DNA from: Glaciecola sp. 33A
GTDB taxonomy: Bacteria; Pseudomonadota; Gammaproteobacteria; Enterobacterales; Alteromonadaceae
Direction of reading: 5' to 3'
NCBI RefSeq assembly: GCF_002836745.1
Contig: NZ_PJAR01000024.1
Location: 327,174 to 391,173 of the forward strand
Length of the DNA stretch: 64,000 bases
Made by a program: the position numbers and the translations under genes. Below the pieces are notes generated by a model. The model ran no database searches, was not told the DNA's origin, and saw nothing but the letters and a program-made list of their open reading frames with translations. Of the stretch, positions 1 to 8,987 are shown piece after piece. Every line of letters begins with the position of its first letter. Position 1 is the stretch's first letter.

Positions 1-111
1 AGCTGTTATAGGCTTGCTAAGGTAATATCCTTGCGCGCAGTCACACGTTAATTCTTCCAATAAAGTAAGCTGCTCATGCATTTTTCCTTCAATTTCAAAA
101 CGACGTGTCAT
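1..111 (-). pseudogene. C-terminal remnant of an EAL-domain protein (runs off left edge)
   Basis: The reverse strand gives an open frame of 37 codons from ATG at 111 to the window edge. Its end contains CDCAQGYYLSKPI, which matches the closing motif of EAL phosphodiesterase domains, usually CDYAQGYLFSKP, preceded by the usual EQLxLLxEL helix. An in-frame stop lies three codons upstream of the ATG, so the main part of the EAL domain is absent. I infer a truncated remnant, unlikely to hydrolyse c-di-GMP. A frameshifted longer gene outside the window cannot be excluded. Confidence 0.5.
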
Positions 112-364
112 GCTAGTTCATAACAATTAAACTCTCCTTATAAAAATATTTATAAAGCCAGAGAAAATACCTTATGCTCAGCACAAGTGTTAATTTACGT
201 TGCTATTACGCAATCCAGTGGCAGACCTTTGTATTAGTTATTAACATAACATCTTAAGAATCTAGATGAAAAATGGCATAATAAATCACAAACTTTACAG
301 ACCGACTAGCCTCATTCATTTATGATAGCGTGATTGGCTTGCATTATTTCTACTGAGGTTTTTT

Positions 365-1360
365 ATGACACTGCCATTCTCACTGTTAGATCTCGCCCCG
401 ATCGCTGAAGGTGCCAGCCTTGCTGAAGCGCTTGAGAATTCGCGTCAATTGGCGGTTCAAGCCGAACAAAGTGGCTATCATCGAATTTGGTTAGCAGAGC
501 ATCATGCGATGCAGGGCGTAGCAAGTTCGGCTACAGCTGTTGTGCTTGGGCATATTGCGGCGGCCACCAAGAGCATTAGGATCGGTTCAGGTGGTGTGAT
601 GCTACCTAACCACTCGCCGTTAGTCATAGCAGAACAATTTGGCACCTTGGCAACGTTGTTTCCGGGTAGAGTCGATTTGGGCTTAGGTCGTGCTCCTGGC
701 ACTGATATGGCGACTGCCCAAGCACTAAGGCGTAATCTCAACTCTGATGTAGATAATTATCCTGAGGATATTCGGGAATTACAGCATTATTTGGCCGCAC
801 CACAAAACGGACAGCGAATAGTTGCCGTTCCTGGCGCTAATACGCATATACCAATTTGGTTGTTGGGCTCGAGTTTATACAGTGCGCGACTGGCTGCTAA
901 ATTTGGTCTGCCTTATTCTTTTGCCTCTCACTTCGCGCCGGATCAATTATTTGATGCGATTAATATCTATCGCTCAACCTTTCAGGCATCAACGCAATGC
1001 GATAAGCCCTATGTTATGGCCGGTGTGATGGTCGTTGTGGCTGATACAGACGAAGAAGCGATGTATTTGTTTACCTCGGTACAACAGCAATTTATGAATA
1101 TGCGCCGAGGTGTCAATCGTCCTTTTGCCCGACCTGTGGATGATCTATCACAAATTTGCACTGCAGCCGACCAAGCAATGTTGTCACATATATTACGTTA
1201 TGCGGTGGTTGGATCTACTGACACAGTGGCACAAAAATTAAACCAGTTCATCCAAGCCACCGAAGCCGATGAGTTAATAGTGTCGATACCCATACACAAT
1301 ATTCAGGCACGTTTAAAGAGTGCTGACATGCTAGCGCAAACAGGGTTAATGAGCAGATAA
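365..1360 (+). CDS. LLM-class flavin-dependent oxidoreductase (MsnO8-like)
   Basis: A 331-residue protein of the bacterial luciferase-like monooxygenase superfamily, expected to use reduced flavin in the cytoplasm. Typical landmarks are LDLAPI near the N-terminus, WLAEHH around residue 43, [10 protein letters not shown] around residue 75 and [11 protein letters not shown] around residue 105. This set points to the single-component MsnO8 subgroup. Length is usual for the family. The ATG follows a GAGG Shine-Dalgarno at a good distance. The gene stands alone, so the substrate cannot be inferred. Family assignment is firm, precise function unknown. Confidence 0.88.
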   Translation: MTLPFSLLDLAPIAEGASLAEALENSRQLAVQAEQSGYHRIWLAEHHAMQGVASSATAVVLGHIAAATKSIRIGSGGVMLPNHSPLVIAEQFGTLATLFPGRVDLGLGRAPGTDMATAQALRRNLNSDVDNYPEDIRELQHYLAAPQNGQRIVAVPGANTHIPIWLLGSSLYSARLAAKFGLPYSFASHFAPDQLFDAINIYRSTFQASTQCDKPYVMAGVMVVVADTDEEAMYLFTSVQQQFMNMRRGVNRPFARPVDDLSQICTAADQAMLSHILRYAVVGSTDTVAQKLNQFIQATEADELIVSIPIHNIQARLKSADMLAQTGLMSR

Positions 1361-1520
1361 GCAGTATCAAACTATCGGTTGTTTTGCCATCTTACTGAAA
1401 TCCGTATTATTTAATCTACTTTTGAGACCCTTATCGTTCGAGACCCTATCGTTTCAGATTTAGCTAATGTGGGGGGTAATAATGACTATTCTGTTAAGTC
1501 ATCAGCTGAAATAAATTCAT

Positions 1521-1538
1521 CCGGTACAAATGTACCGG
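1521..1538. terminator. Candidate terminator hairpin between LLM gene and RHH gene
   Basis: CCGGTACA and TGTACCGG form a perfect 8-bp inverted repeat around two A residues, followed on the plus strand by an A/T-rich stretch ending in five T. It lies between the convergent ends of the LLM gene and the small minus-strand gene and could serve either. The T tract is not immediately adjacent, so efficiency is uncertain. Just upstream, at about 1426-1456, GAGACCC and TATCGTT are repeated in tandem with no obvious function. Confidence 0.4.
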
Positions 1539-1576
1539 CTAAAAATAATTTTTGAATAATCAAAACGCCTTTTGAC

Positions 1577-1753
1577 TTATTTATTAAAAACCTCATCTCG
1601 CCAGTCGGTGCCAAGTTCTGTTTCGATATACTCCCTAATAAACAGTCTCACTTTCTGTGACGGCGTTACATCTTCTTGTAAACACAGTTTTTCAAACATC
1701 GCCTTCTTATCAGGATCAATTAACAGTGTCAGTCTAGCTGTTCGATTTTCCAT
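1577..1753 (-). CDS. Small ribbon-helix-helix (CopG-like) DNA-binding protein
   Basis: A 58-residue protein beginning MENRTARLTLLIDPDKKAMF. The short N-terminal strand RTARLTLLID, then a helix KKAMFEKLC, a turn with VTPSQ and a second helix VRLFIREYIE follow the ribbon-helix-helix plan of CopG/Arc-type repressors. The start is well supported: AAGGGGAAAGT precedes the ATG on the reverse strand. It lies upstream of, and divergent from, the SulP transporter gene, with about 100 bp between the start codons, so it may control that gene or itself. No toxin partner is adjacent. Family by motif reading, role inferred. Confidence 0.6.
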   Translation of the reverse strand: MENRTARLTLLIDPDKKAMFEKLCLQEDVTPSQKVRLFIREYIETELGTDWRDEVFNK

Positions 1754-1859
1754 ACTTTCCCCTTTTTTAAAAACATGTTAATTTGATTACCATTGAAATT
1801 GTATTTGATAAGAGCATAATGTACATGTAAGTATAATTCAATAATTTTTTGAGAACAAA

Positions 1860-3593
1860 ATGTCTCATCGTGTTCACCTTTTTTCACTGAGAATTGCTCA
1901 CGCTTTACGTGATACTTTGAATGAAGCACCTTATGGGCTTACGACATTTACTAAAGATTTAATGGCGGGGATCACGGTTGGGGTCATTGCTATTCCCTTA
2001 GCAATGGCGTTAGCAATAGCGATAGGTGTTGCACCGCAATATGGTCTTTATACCGCTATTATTGGGGGTTTTTTTATCCCATTGACTGGCGGTTCTCGTT
2101 ACAGCGTATCTGGGCCAACCGCTGCATTTGTGGTGATACTGTATCCCGTTGTTCAGCAGTACGGAATTGCCGGCCTATTGATTGCCAGTATTCTGGCTGG
2201 CATTATATTGGTCATGATGGCACTGCTGCGCATGGGCCGTTACATAGAGTATATTCCCGAACCGGTTACCTTGGGTTTTACCGGTGGTATTGCTGTGGTC
2301 ATTGCAACACTCCAGGTTAAAGATTTCTTTGGTCTGACTATCACAGCGATGCCAGAAAATTTCACCGGTAAGATCATGGTATTGACTGAAGCTTTACCTG
2401 ATTTCTCGCTCTGGCCGCTTATCGTTGGCTTAGTCACGCTGACAGTAATGATGTTATGGCCACGTTTAAAAACCTCAATTCCAGCCCATCTGCCGGCTGT
2501 AGTAGTTGGGAGCTTAATTGCCTTCACTTTTAATAGACAGGGCTTAGATGTTGCGACCATAGGGTCAACTTTCACTTTTACATTATCCGATGGCACTCTT
2601 GGTTCTGGTATTCCATCAGTATTGCCCAACTTTCAATGGCCATGGCTGCGAACCCAAGCGAACGAAGCTGTTTTGGTGTTAAGTTGGCAATTAGCGCAAG
2701 ATTTATTATCAGCAGCATTTGCTATTGCGATGCTTGGTGCCATTGAGTCATTGTTGTGTGCTGTAGTACTTGATGGCATGTCGGGCAAAAAACATAGCGC
2801 TAACAGTGAACTTTTGGGACAGGGTATCGGAAATATAATTACGCCTTTTTTTGGCGGTATTACAGCAACCGCTGCCATTGCCCGATCGGCCGTCAATTTT
2901 AAGACAGGCGCAAAAACCCCCATTGCCGCCATGGTGCATGCTATTGTCGTGTTTATTTCTTTGGTTTCATTGTCTTCCGTGCTCGCTTACCTGCCGATGG
3001 CGAGCATGGCGGCCTTGCTAATTATGGTTGCTTGGAATATGAGTGAAGCGCCAAAAGCAATGCACTTGTTAGCAAAGGCACCTCGCAGTGAAATATTTGT
3101 GTTTATGGTGTGCTTCTCACTCACGGTGCTTTTTGACATGGTCATAGCGATAACTACGGGCATAGTCTTAGCTTCTTTGTTGTTTATGAAACAAATCGCT
3201 GAAATGACCAAAATACAAGACATAACAGAACACAACAAGCTGGTTAATCTAGAAGTGCCCGATGGCTGGAAGGTATTCAAAATAAATGGGCCGTTGTTTT
3301 TTGCTGCCGCTGATCGCGTCTTTGGTGAATTATCTCAGTTGTGCAATAAAGAGCAAGGAGTCGTCTTGTATTTAGATGGCGTATCGATTCTTGACTCTGG
3401 CGGTGTGGCGGCACTGAACAAATTCATTGATAAATGTGGCAAGTCTGACACTTACATATATTTGGCAGACTTCCAGTTTCAACCATTGAAAACGTTAGCA
3501 AAATCAGGATTTCGCCCAGATGGTGTTATTTGTGAAACATATTCAACCTTGTCTGCGGCTTTAAATGCCCTGCCAGCCTCTAGAGTTAAATAA
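1860..3593 (+). CDS. SulP family inorganic anion transporter with STAS domain
   Basis: A 577-residue inner-membrane protein with about a dozen hydrophobic segments (residues 35-420) and a C-terminal cytoplasmic STAS domain (about 465-560), the layout of SulP/SLC26 carriers for sulfate, bicarbonate or related anions. YGLYTAIIGGFFIPLTGGSR and SVSGPTAAFVV are typical of the membrane domain. In the STAS domain DSGGVAALNKF corresponds to the conserved D-S-G/S loop. Length is normal. A weak GAGAAC precedes the ATG. The divergent small RHH gene is the only clue to regulation. Substrate cannot be read from sequence; no carbonic anhydrase gene is adjacent. Confidence 0.9.
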   Translation: MSHRVHLFSLRIAHALRDTLNEAPYGLTTFTKDLMAGITVGVIAIPLAMALAIAIGVAPQYGLYTAIIGGFFIPLTGGSRYSVSGPTAAFVVILYPVVQQYGIAGLLIASILAGIILVMMALLRMGRYIEYIPEPVTLGFTGGIAVVIATLQVKDFFGLTITAMPENFTGKIMVLTEALPDFSLWPLIVGLVTLTVMMLWPRLKTSIPAHLPAVVVGSLIAFTFNRQGLDVATIGSTFTFTLSDGTLGSGIPSVLPNFQWPWLRTQANEAVLVLSWQLAQDLLSAAFAIAMLGAIESLLCAVVLDGMSGKKHSANSELLGQGIGNIITPFFGGITATAAIARSAVNFKTGAKTPIAAMVHAIVVFISLVSLSSVLAYLPMASMAALLIMVAWNMSEAPKAMHLLAKAPRSEIFVFMVCFSLTVLFDMVIAITTGIVLASLLFMKQIAEMTKIQDITEHNKLVNLEVPDGWKVFKINGPLFFAAADRVFGELSQLCNKEQGVVLYLDGVSILDSGGVAALNKFIDKCGKSDTYIYLADFQFQPLKTLAKSGFRPDGVICETYSTLSAALNALPASRVK

Positions 3594-3690
3594 AATTAGA
3601 CAAATCACAAACCCGAAATTGACGGAAGTCGTGAGTAAATATTATCAAGGGATCCTAAATATTGTGCGGTTAAAAAGCATATGGATACAT

Positions 3691-4491
3691 TCATTCATCG
3701 CGTAGTTTATCGCTCAACACTTGAATAGCTGCTGACATTTCAGCAATCTCGTCCTCTCGATTAGCTACCACAGGCGCATTGAAATTACCTTGAGCAACCG
3801 CTTCTAAATGCCGAATGAGCGCAACAATTGGCTTAATAACTGTTTTATTCACATATAGGTTTGCAAACATAATACTGACAACAATTGCTATAAATATAGC
3901 TAAAATAGACAACCATTGGCTTTGATTAGCTTGCCACTCCAGCGCGTTGTTTTTGTCATTGAGTTGGTTTTGAATTTGTTCAACTAAGGTTTTCAGCGCT
4001 TTACTGGGAGCTCGGTCAATGCCTCTTACCGTTGAATCAGCTTTTTTATGATCAAAGTTAGTATTGATAAATGCCTGTTTGCCCGCTTCATATTTTGTTA
4101 ATAACGACGCGTGTATTTGCCGAAACTCTCTTACCGTTGTCTCAATTTCTGGTGTTAACTGCAGTGATAAAATGTCGGTTGCTAATTGCTGAACCATCCG
4201 ATGCTGGTGAACGAACCTGTCCCAATATGTTTCTCTATCTTCAGTTTGGTGACCACGCAGTAATACATTTTTCCACTCTTGAACTTGGGTTTTAAACTGT
4301 AAGTTAAGCGCACCAATTTGAGCAACGGCATTGTTCTCTATGGCAATGAGCTGTTGATATTTTTCTATTTGGGACGAGAGCATGATATTGGAGATAATCG
4401 CAATAATTCCAATCATGAGAAGGGCAGCAGTAACGAGGGCTAGAATTTTAGCCTTTAGTTTCTTAAATGGCGATGTATTGGCATTTGTCAT
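3691..4491 (-). CDS. Membrane sensor with HAMP domain but no signalling domain
   Basis: A protein of about 266 residues with a membrane segment near residues 15-38, a helical periplasmic four-helix-bundle-like region with the pattern LNLQFKTQVQEWKNVLLRG seen in many chemoreceptors, a second membrane segment near 195-216, and a HAMP domain containing VIKPIVALIRHLEAVAQGNF. It then stops at SDKLRDE, where a chemoreceptor signalling domain or kinase would begin. I chose the ATG at 4491; a TTG two codons upstream is possible. It may be a truncated chemoreceptor or act by pairing with other receptors. No neighbouring gene suggests a partner. Confidence 0.7.
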   Translation of the reverse strand: MTNANTSPFKKLKAKILALVTAALLMIGIIAIISNIMLSSQIEKYQQLIAIENNAVAQIGALNLQFKTQVQEWKNVLLRGHQTEDRETYWDRFVHQHRMVQQLATDILSLQLTPEIETTVREFRQIHASLLTKYEAGKQAFINTNFDHKKADSTVRGIDRAPSKALKTLVEQIQNQLNDKNNALEWQANQSQWLSILAIFIAIVVSIMFANLYVNKTVIKPIVALIRHLEAVAQGNFNAPVVANREDEIAEMSAAIQVLSDKLRDE

Positions 4492-4680
4492 AAGCAATGA
4501 TATTCAAAGACCCAGTTAGCGACACTCAACTTTAGTGACACTTAATTTTAATGACACTATTTATCATACTCTTCCTCATACTTTTTATCATACTTTTTGT
4601 TTATTACAGATTTATTTTTTATTGCAGCACCACTTAAATAGAACCTCTTCGAAAACTATGTTACTAATTGTACTGGATTA

Positions 4681-4800
4681 ACTCCGAGCTTTCAGACCTA
4701 ACTCCTAATGACAAGGTTTGCTAGCCGCGATACAGATGTTTACATCGATAGTTATCGCCAGGGTTGCAAGAGAAATCGCGCTGCCTCCCCTAAGTAGCGC
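4681..4800 (+). promoter_or_regulatory. Probable molybdenum cofactor (Moco) riboswitch upstream of moaA
   Basis: The leader begins ACTCCGAGC and ends with a hairpin whose arms are GCGCT (4778-4782) and AGCGC (4796-4800) around a loop containing CTGCCTCCCC. The opening ACUCCGAGC and closing CUGCCUCC elements, as I recall the family, are conserved blocks of Moco RNA, which usually precedes moaA in gammaproteobacteria. An internal ATGT/ACAT hairpin around 4736-4745 fits a helical arm. The element ends about 40 bases before the moaA start, consistent with translational control. A covariance-model search would settle it. Confidence 0.6.
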
Positions 4801-4842
4801 ATAATTGTGTTCGCTACTTCATTTTGGAAAGGTGTTAGTGAT

Positions 4843-5811
4843 ATGTTAGAAGATAAATTTGGGCGCCGCTTCCACTATTTGCGGCTGTCTATAACAGATG
4901 TATGCAATTTTAGTTGTGAGTATTGCCTACCAAATGGATACCAATGCGATACCCCGCGAGACTTTCTGAGACTCGAGGAAATTCGTAAAATCGCCACGGC
5001 GTTTGCTAACCTCGGTACCAGCAAAATTCGCATCACTGGCGGTGAACCTTCATTGCGTAAGGATTTGCCAGAAATAATTCAGGCCTGTGCGAGTACACCA
5101 GGTATTGAGCATGTTGCTATTACTTGCAATGGTTACAAGTTACCAGAGCAAATTAGTAGTTGGGTGGATGCTGGGCTATCGTCATTAAACGTAAGCATTG
5201 ATAGTCTCGACCCACGGATGTTTGCGGCTATTACCGGGCATGATAAGTTAAAAACTATTATACAGGGTATTGAAATAGCGCTTGAGTTAGGCATAAAAGT
5301 GAAAGTCAACGCCGTGTTGATGAGGCATTTTAACCGAAACGAACTCGACAGTTTTTTGGATTGGATCAAAGAAAAGCCAGTCACATTACGTTTTATTGAA
5401 CTGATGCAGACGGGGGATAACAAGCTCTTTTTTGACCAAAATCATACCTCAGGTTTACCTATAAAAGAGCGTTTACTCGATAACGGCTGGCAGCAAATTG
5501 AGCAGAATAAAACCGCCGGTCCAGCGCAAGAGTTTACCCATAAGGACTATAAAGGAAATATTGGGCTTATTATGCCCTACAGTAAAGATTTTTGTGCTAC
5601 TTGCAATCGATTACGTATTTCAGCTTTGGGCAAATTACACTTGTGTCTGTTCAGTGAGCAGGGACTGGATGTTAGGCAATTCTTACTGGATAACTCCGGG
5701 CAGCGCTTGCAAGAGGAATTGGTGAGTTTACTGGCAGATAAAAAATCAACTCATTTTTTGCATGACGGTTACACAGGTGCCACTAAACACCTAGCTATGC
5801 TTGGCGGATAA
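4843..5811 (+). CDS. moaA: GTP 3',8-cyclase MoaA
   Basis: Radical SAM enzyme for the first step of molybdopterin synthesis, converting GTP to 3',8-cyclo-GTP. The N-terminal iron-sulfur motif CNFSCEYC has the C-x3-C-x2-C spacing, followed by RITGGEPSLRKDL for SAM binding. The C-terminal second cluster is CATCNRLRISALGKLHLC, and the protein ends in the conserved GG. I chose the ATG at 4843, which follows GGAAAGGTG and gives 322 residues; a GTG at 4807 would add 12 residues not expected in the family. The probable Moco riboswitch lies just upstream; moeA and moeB are 3-5 kb further on. Confidence 0.95.
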   Translation: MLEDKFGRRFHYLRLSITDVCNFSCEYCLPNGYQCDTPRDFLRLEEIRKIATAFANLGTSKIRITGGEPSLRKDLPEIIQACASTPGIEHVAITCNGYKLPEQISSWVDAGLSSLNVSIDSLDPRMFAAITGHDKLKTIIQGIEIALELGIKVKVNAVLMRHFNRNELDSFLDWIKEKPVTLRFIELMQTGDNKLFFDQNHTSGLPIKERLLDNGWQQIEQNKTAGPAQEFTHKDYKGNIGLIMPYSKDFCATCNRLRISALGKLHLCLFSEQGLDVRQFLLDNSGQRLQEELVSLLADKKSTHFLHDGYTGATKHLAMLGG

Positions 5812-5820
5812 ACAACTTTG

Positions 5821-5839
5821 CCCCGGCTCTCCACCGGGG
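5821..5839. terminator. GC-rich hairpin between convergent moaA and prpE
   Basis: CCCCGG and CCGGGG form a 6-bp GC-only stem with a 7-base loop, 9 bases after the moaA stop and about 30 bases from the prpE stop on the other strand. It may end both transcripts, but no T run follows on either strand, so it is only a candidate. Confidence 0.4.
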
Positions 5840-5869
5840 TGTCACAGCAGACCTTCTTTTAGGCTGCAT

Positions 5870-7777
5870 TCAGAGGCATTCAACTGCCGGCTTAACCAAT
5901 CCATTATTTTGCATGATCGTTTTAATCTCATCAATACTTGCTGGATCATCGATAGTTGAAGGCACAACAAATTCTTCATTTTCAGCTATTTGACGCAACA
6001 ACTTACGCAGTATTTTACCGGATCTGGTTTTTGGTAAACGCTCTACAATAAGTATTTGCTTCAAACAGGCAACGGCACCTATTTCTTTGCGGACCATGGC
6101 GACTAACTCGGCTTGCAAGTCGGCTTCACTTATATTGGCACCGTCTTTTAACAAGGTTAAGCCGACGGGTATTTGGCCTTTAAGACTATCGTAAACACCT
6201 ATTACAGTGCATTCCGCTACCGCATCATGGGCTGCTAAAATCTCTTCCATTTCACCCGTTGATAAACGATGCCCAGCAACATTGATGACATCATCAGTGC
6301 GGCCCATTACAAACAAATACCCGTCCTCGTCTATGTAACCGCCATCGCCAGAACAATAGTATCCGGGGTATTCAGTTAAGTAACCAGAAGCAAAGCGATC
6401 AAAGTCGCCCCAAATGGTAGCTAGGCAGCTTGGAGGCAAAGGTAACTTAATCGCAATCGCACCTTGAGTATTAGGAGGTAAAGGCTGACCACTTGCATTG
6501 AGTATTTGTATATTAAAACCAGGTACTGGTTTGGTTGCTGAGCCAGGTTTGGTAGCTAGCCTTTCAATACCTATTATATTTGAAGCAATGGCCCAGCCAG
6601 TTTCGGTTTGCCACCAATGGTCGATGACGGGTTTTCCGGTTATTTGTTTTGTCCATTCGTAGGTTGGAGGGTCAAGACGCTCACCCGCCATAAATACGCT
6701 TTCTAGACAGGAGAGGTCATACTTGGCCAATAATTTAGCGTCAGGGTCTTCTTTGCGGATAGCCCTGAACGCCGTTGGTGCAGCAAAAATAGCTTTTACT
6801 TTATACTCTTCAATAACACGCCAAAAGGCGCCTGCATCAGGTGTTCTAACCGGCTTTCCCTCGTAAACTATGGTTGTGCAGCCGTGCAACAGCGGCGCGT
6901 ACACAATATAGGAATGACCTACCACCCAACCAACATCTGAGGCAGCCCAAAATACATCACCTGGTTGCATGTTATAGACTGCAGACATTGAGTACTTTAA
7001 AGCAACAGCGTGCCCCCCATTATCACGCACAACGCCCTTAGGCTTGCCAGTCGTGCCTGAGGTATAAAGTATGTAAAGTGGGTCGGTGCCGCTTACGCTG
7101 ACACATTCGGCTTTGTTGGTTGTTTTTACGGCTTCAGCCCAATCAATATCACGACCTTCGTGCATGCTAGCGATGCACTGTGGACGTTGCAGTAAGACCA
7201 CTTTTGCGGGCTTGTGAGTCGCAATCTCTATGGCTCTATCAATCATGGGTTTGTATTCAATAATGCGGTTAATTTCAATTCCGCATGAGGCTGTTATCAC
7301 CATCTTTGGTTGCGCATCATCAATACGCACAGCAAGTTCATTGGCAGAAAAACCGCCAAATACCACCGAATGCACAGCGCCAATTCGAGCCGCTGCAAGC
7401 ATTGCAATGACCGCCTCGCTAATCATTGGCATATACACCACAACTCTATCACCTTTGCTAACTCCGTTGGCTTGCAATAGACCGGCGAAGCGAGCCACTT
7501 TCTCAAGTAATTCAGCGTAAGTCAGTTGCATTTTAGTGTCGGTAACAGGCGAATCATAAATGAGCGCTATTTGCTCGCCACGCCCCTGTGCTACATGGTG
7601 ATCCAAAGCCATATAACAGGTATTCATTTGTCCATCAGCAAACCATCTTGTAATGCCGTTTTCGTCATCAGTTAATATTTTTTCGGGTGCTTTAAACCAA
7701 GGTAATTGCTTTGCTTTGTCAGCCCAAAATGTGTCGGGAGAGTCAACTGATTCTTGATATTCCGTTATGTAAGACAT
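5870..7777 (-). CDS. prpE: Propionyl-CoA synthetase PrpE (acyl-CoA synthetase family)
   Basis: A 635-residue AMP-forming acyl-CoA synthetase. The AMP-binding P-loop YTSGTTGKPKG, the core GWVVGHSY and WWQTETGW motifs, and a C-terminal acetyl-CoA synthetase-like domain ending with KTRSGKILRKLLR including the catalytic lysine are all present. The N-terminal TFWADKAKQLPWFK and the phrase VVRDNGGHAVALKYSMSAVY resemble PrpE rather than Acs, so propionate is the likely substrate. AAGGTAGA precedes the ATG. The 2-methylcitrate cycle genes usually found with prpE are not in the window. Activation of other short-chain acids is possible. Confidence 0.85.
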   Translation of the reverse strand: MSYITEYQESVDSPDTFWADKAKQLPWFKAPEKILTDDENGITRWFADGQMNTCYMALDHHVAQGRGEQIALIYDSPVTDTKMQLTYAELLEKVARFAGLLQANGVSKGDRVVVYMPMISEAVIAMLAAARIGAVHSVVFGGFSANELAVRIDDAQPKMVITASCGIEINRIIEYKPMIDRAIEIATHKPAKVVLLQRPQCIASMHEGRDIDWAEAVKTTNKAECVSVSGTDPLYILYTSGTTGKPKGVVRDNGGHAVALKYSMSAVYNMQPGDVFWAASDVGWVVGHSYIVYAPLLHGCTTIVYEGKPVRTPDAGAFWRVIEEYKVKAIFAAPTAFRAIRKEDPDAKLLAKYDLSCLESVFMAGERLDPPTYEWTKQITGKPVIDHWWQTETGWAIASNIIGIERLATKPGSATKPVPGFNIQILNASGQPLPPNTQGAIAIKLPLPPSCLATIWGDFDRFASGYLTEYPGYYCSGDGGYIDEDGYLFVMGRTDDVINVAGHRLSTGEMEEILAAHDAVAECTVIGVYDSLKGQIPVGLTLLKDGANISEADLQAELVAMVRKEIGAVACLKQILIVERLPKTRSGKILRKLLRQIAENEEFVVPSTIDDPASIDEIKTIMQNNGLVKPAVECL

Positions 7778-7941
7778 TCTATCTACCTTATTAGAAAATT
7801 ATGTATGATGACGCTAGAGCAAACTGAGGCTTGCGTCCTAAAATTTCTCCTACCATAGTGCAAAGTATCAAGCGGTGCTATGCTACTTCAGTTGGATTGG
7901 ACGATATTTGTTAGCATGTTAGCATCAACGTATTAATCTCT

Positions 7942-8847
7942 GTGGGCAAGACACTTGTGCTTTCAACGCTAAAACCTTTTTATCCCCTTATTTTTTTATT
8001 CGTGTGGAGTGCTGGTTATGCCATGGCAAAACTGGCATTGGTGTATACGCAACCGTTAAATTTACTTGCATTTCGATTTCTCGGTGCTTTTTTAGTACTG
8101 ACGCCTTTAGTCATCTTATGGCGCTTACCTATTCCTAACTTTCGACAATCTTATGCCCTTATGGGGACCGGGTTGTTTTTACATCTAGGTCATTTTGGTA
8201 GTATTTATGTCGGCATGAAGCTAGGAGCTAGTGCCAGTATTATGGCTTTGTTTGCAGCTTCGCAACCGGTCTTAGTGATCATTGCAAGTGCCTTACTTGC
8301 TCGAAAAGTACCTGCTTGGAATATATGGGCAAGTCTCTCATTAGGACTCTTAGGTGCAATGCTTATTATTGGTGTAAATATGCAAGGAAACGAAGGATAT
8401 TTACTTGGTGCAATTCTTGGTTTTACCGCAGTTGTTGGATTGTCAATTGGTCAAGTAATTGAAAAACAGCGTAAATTAGGTATACACCCTATTGTAGCAA
8501 CCTGGGTGCAATACGCCTTTGCGTCGGCTATATCTATTCCATTTGCCTTAGCGTTTGAAGGGCTTATTTTTGAAAATGCAGTACCCTTTTGGGGTGCTAT
8601 CGCCTTTTTAGTATTCGGCAATTCAATTGTAGGTATCCTGTTAATGTTTAGCATGGTAAGGCAAGGATCTATTGCCAAAGTAGCGTCGATTATGTTCATG
8701 GTGCCCGCAGTAGGGGCACTTATTGCATGGTTAGTTGCTGATGAGGTACCAAAACTAATTGCCATCCCTGGCTTTATACTCGCTATGCTAGGGGCACTTT
8801 GGACAAATAGAATCGCTAATAAAGCACTGATAAAAAGTGATATTTAA
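7942..8847 (+). CDS. DMT-superfamily (EamA) transporter
   Basis: An inner-membrane protein of about 301 residues with ten hydrophobic segments in two EamA repeats, usual for drug/metabolite transporters. Landmarks are AFRFLGAFLVLTPLVIL in the first half and LVFGNSIVGILLMFSMVRQG in the second. The start is uncertain: GTG at 7942 has no good Shine-Dalgarno, and GTG at 7954 is an alternative. It sits between prpE (divergent) and moeA with no obvious functional link. Substrate unknown; probably an exporter of an amino acid or metabolite. Confidence 0.75.
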   Translation: MGKTLVLSTLKPFYPLIFLFVWSAGYAMAKLALVYTQPLNLLAFRFLGAFLVLTPLVILWRLPIPNFRQSYALMGTGLFLHLGHFGSIYVGMKLGASASIMALFAASQPVLVIIASALLARKVPAWNIWASLSLGLLGAMLIIGVNMQGNEGYLLGAILGFTAVVGLSIGQVIEKQRKLGIHPIVATWVQYAFASAISIPFALAFEGLIFENAVPFWGAIAFLVFGNSIVGILLMFSMVRQGSIAKVASIMFMVPAVGALIAWLVADEVPKLIAIPGFILAMLGALWTNRIANKALIKSDI

Positions 8848-8987
8848 CTGAACTTGTTGGGTGAAGGAACAACATGGCTGTGAACCCGTCAACAAGTCAC
8901 ACGGACTGTGCTTTTTTAAAGACAGTATCTTAGTGTATAGTAATGTTTGAAAGCAAAAAAAGCCCCGACTTAACAATAGGAAAACCA

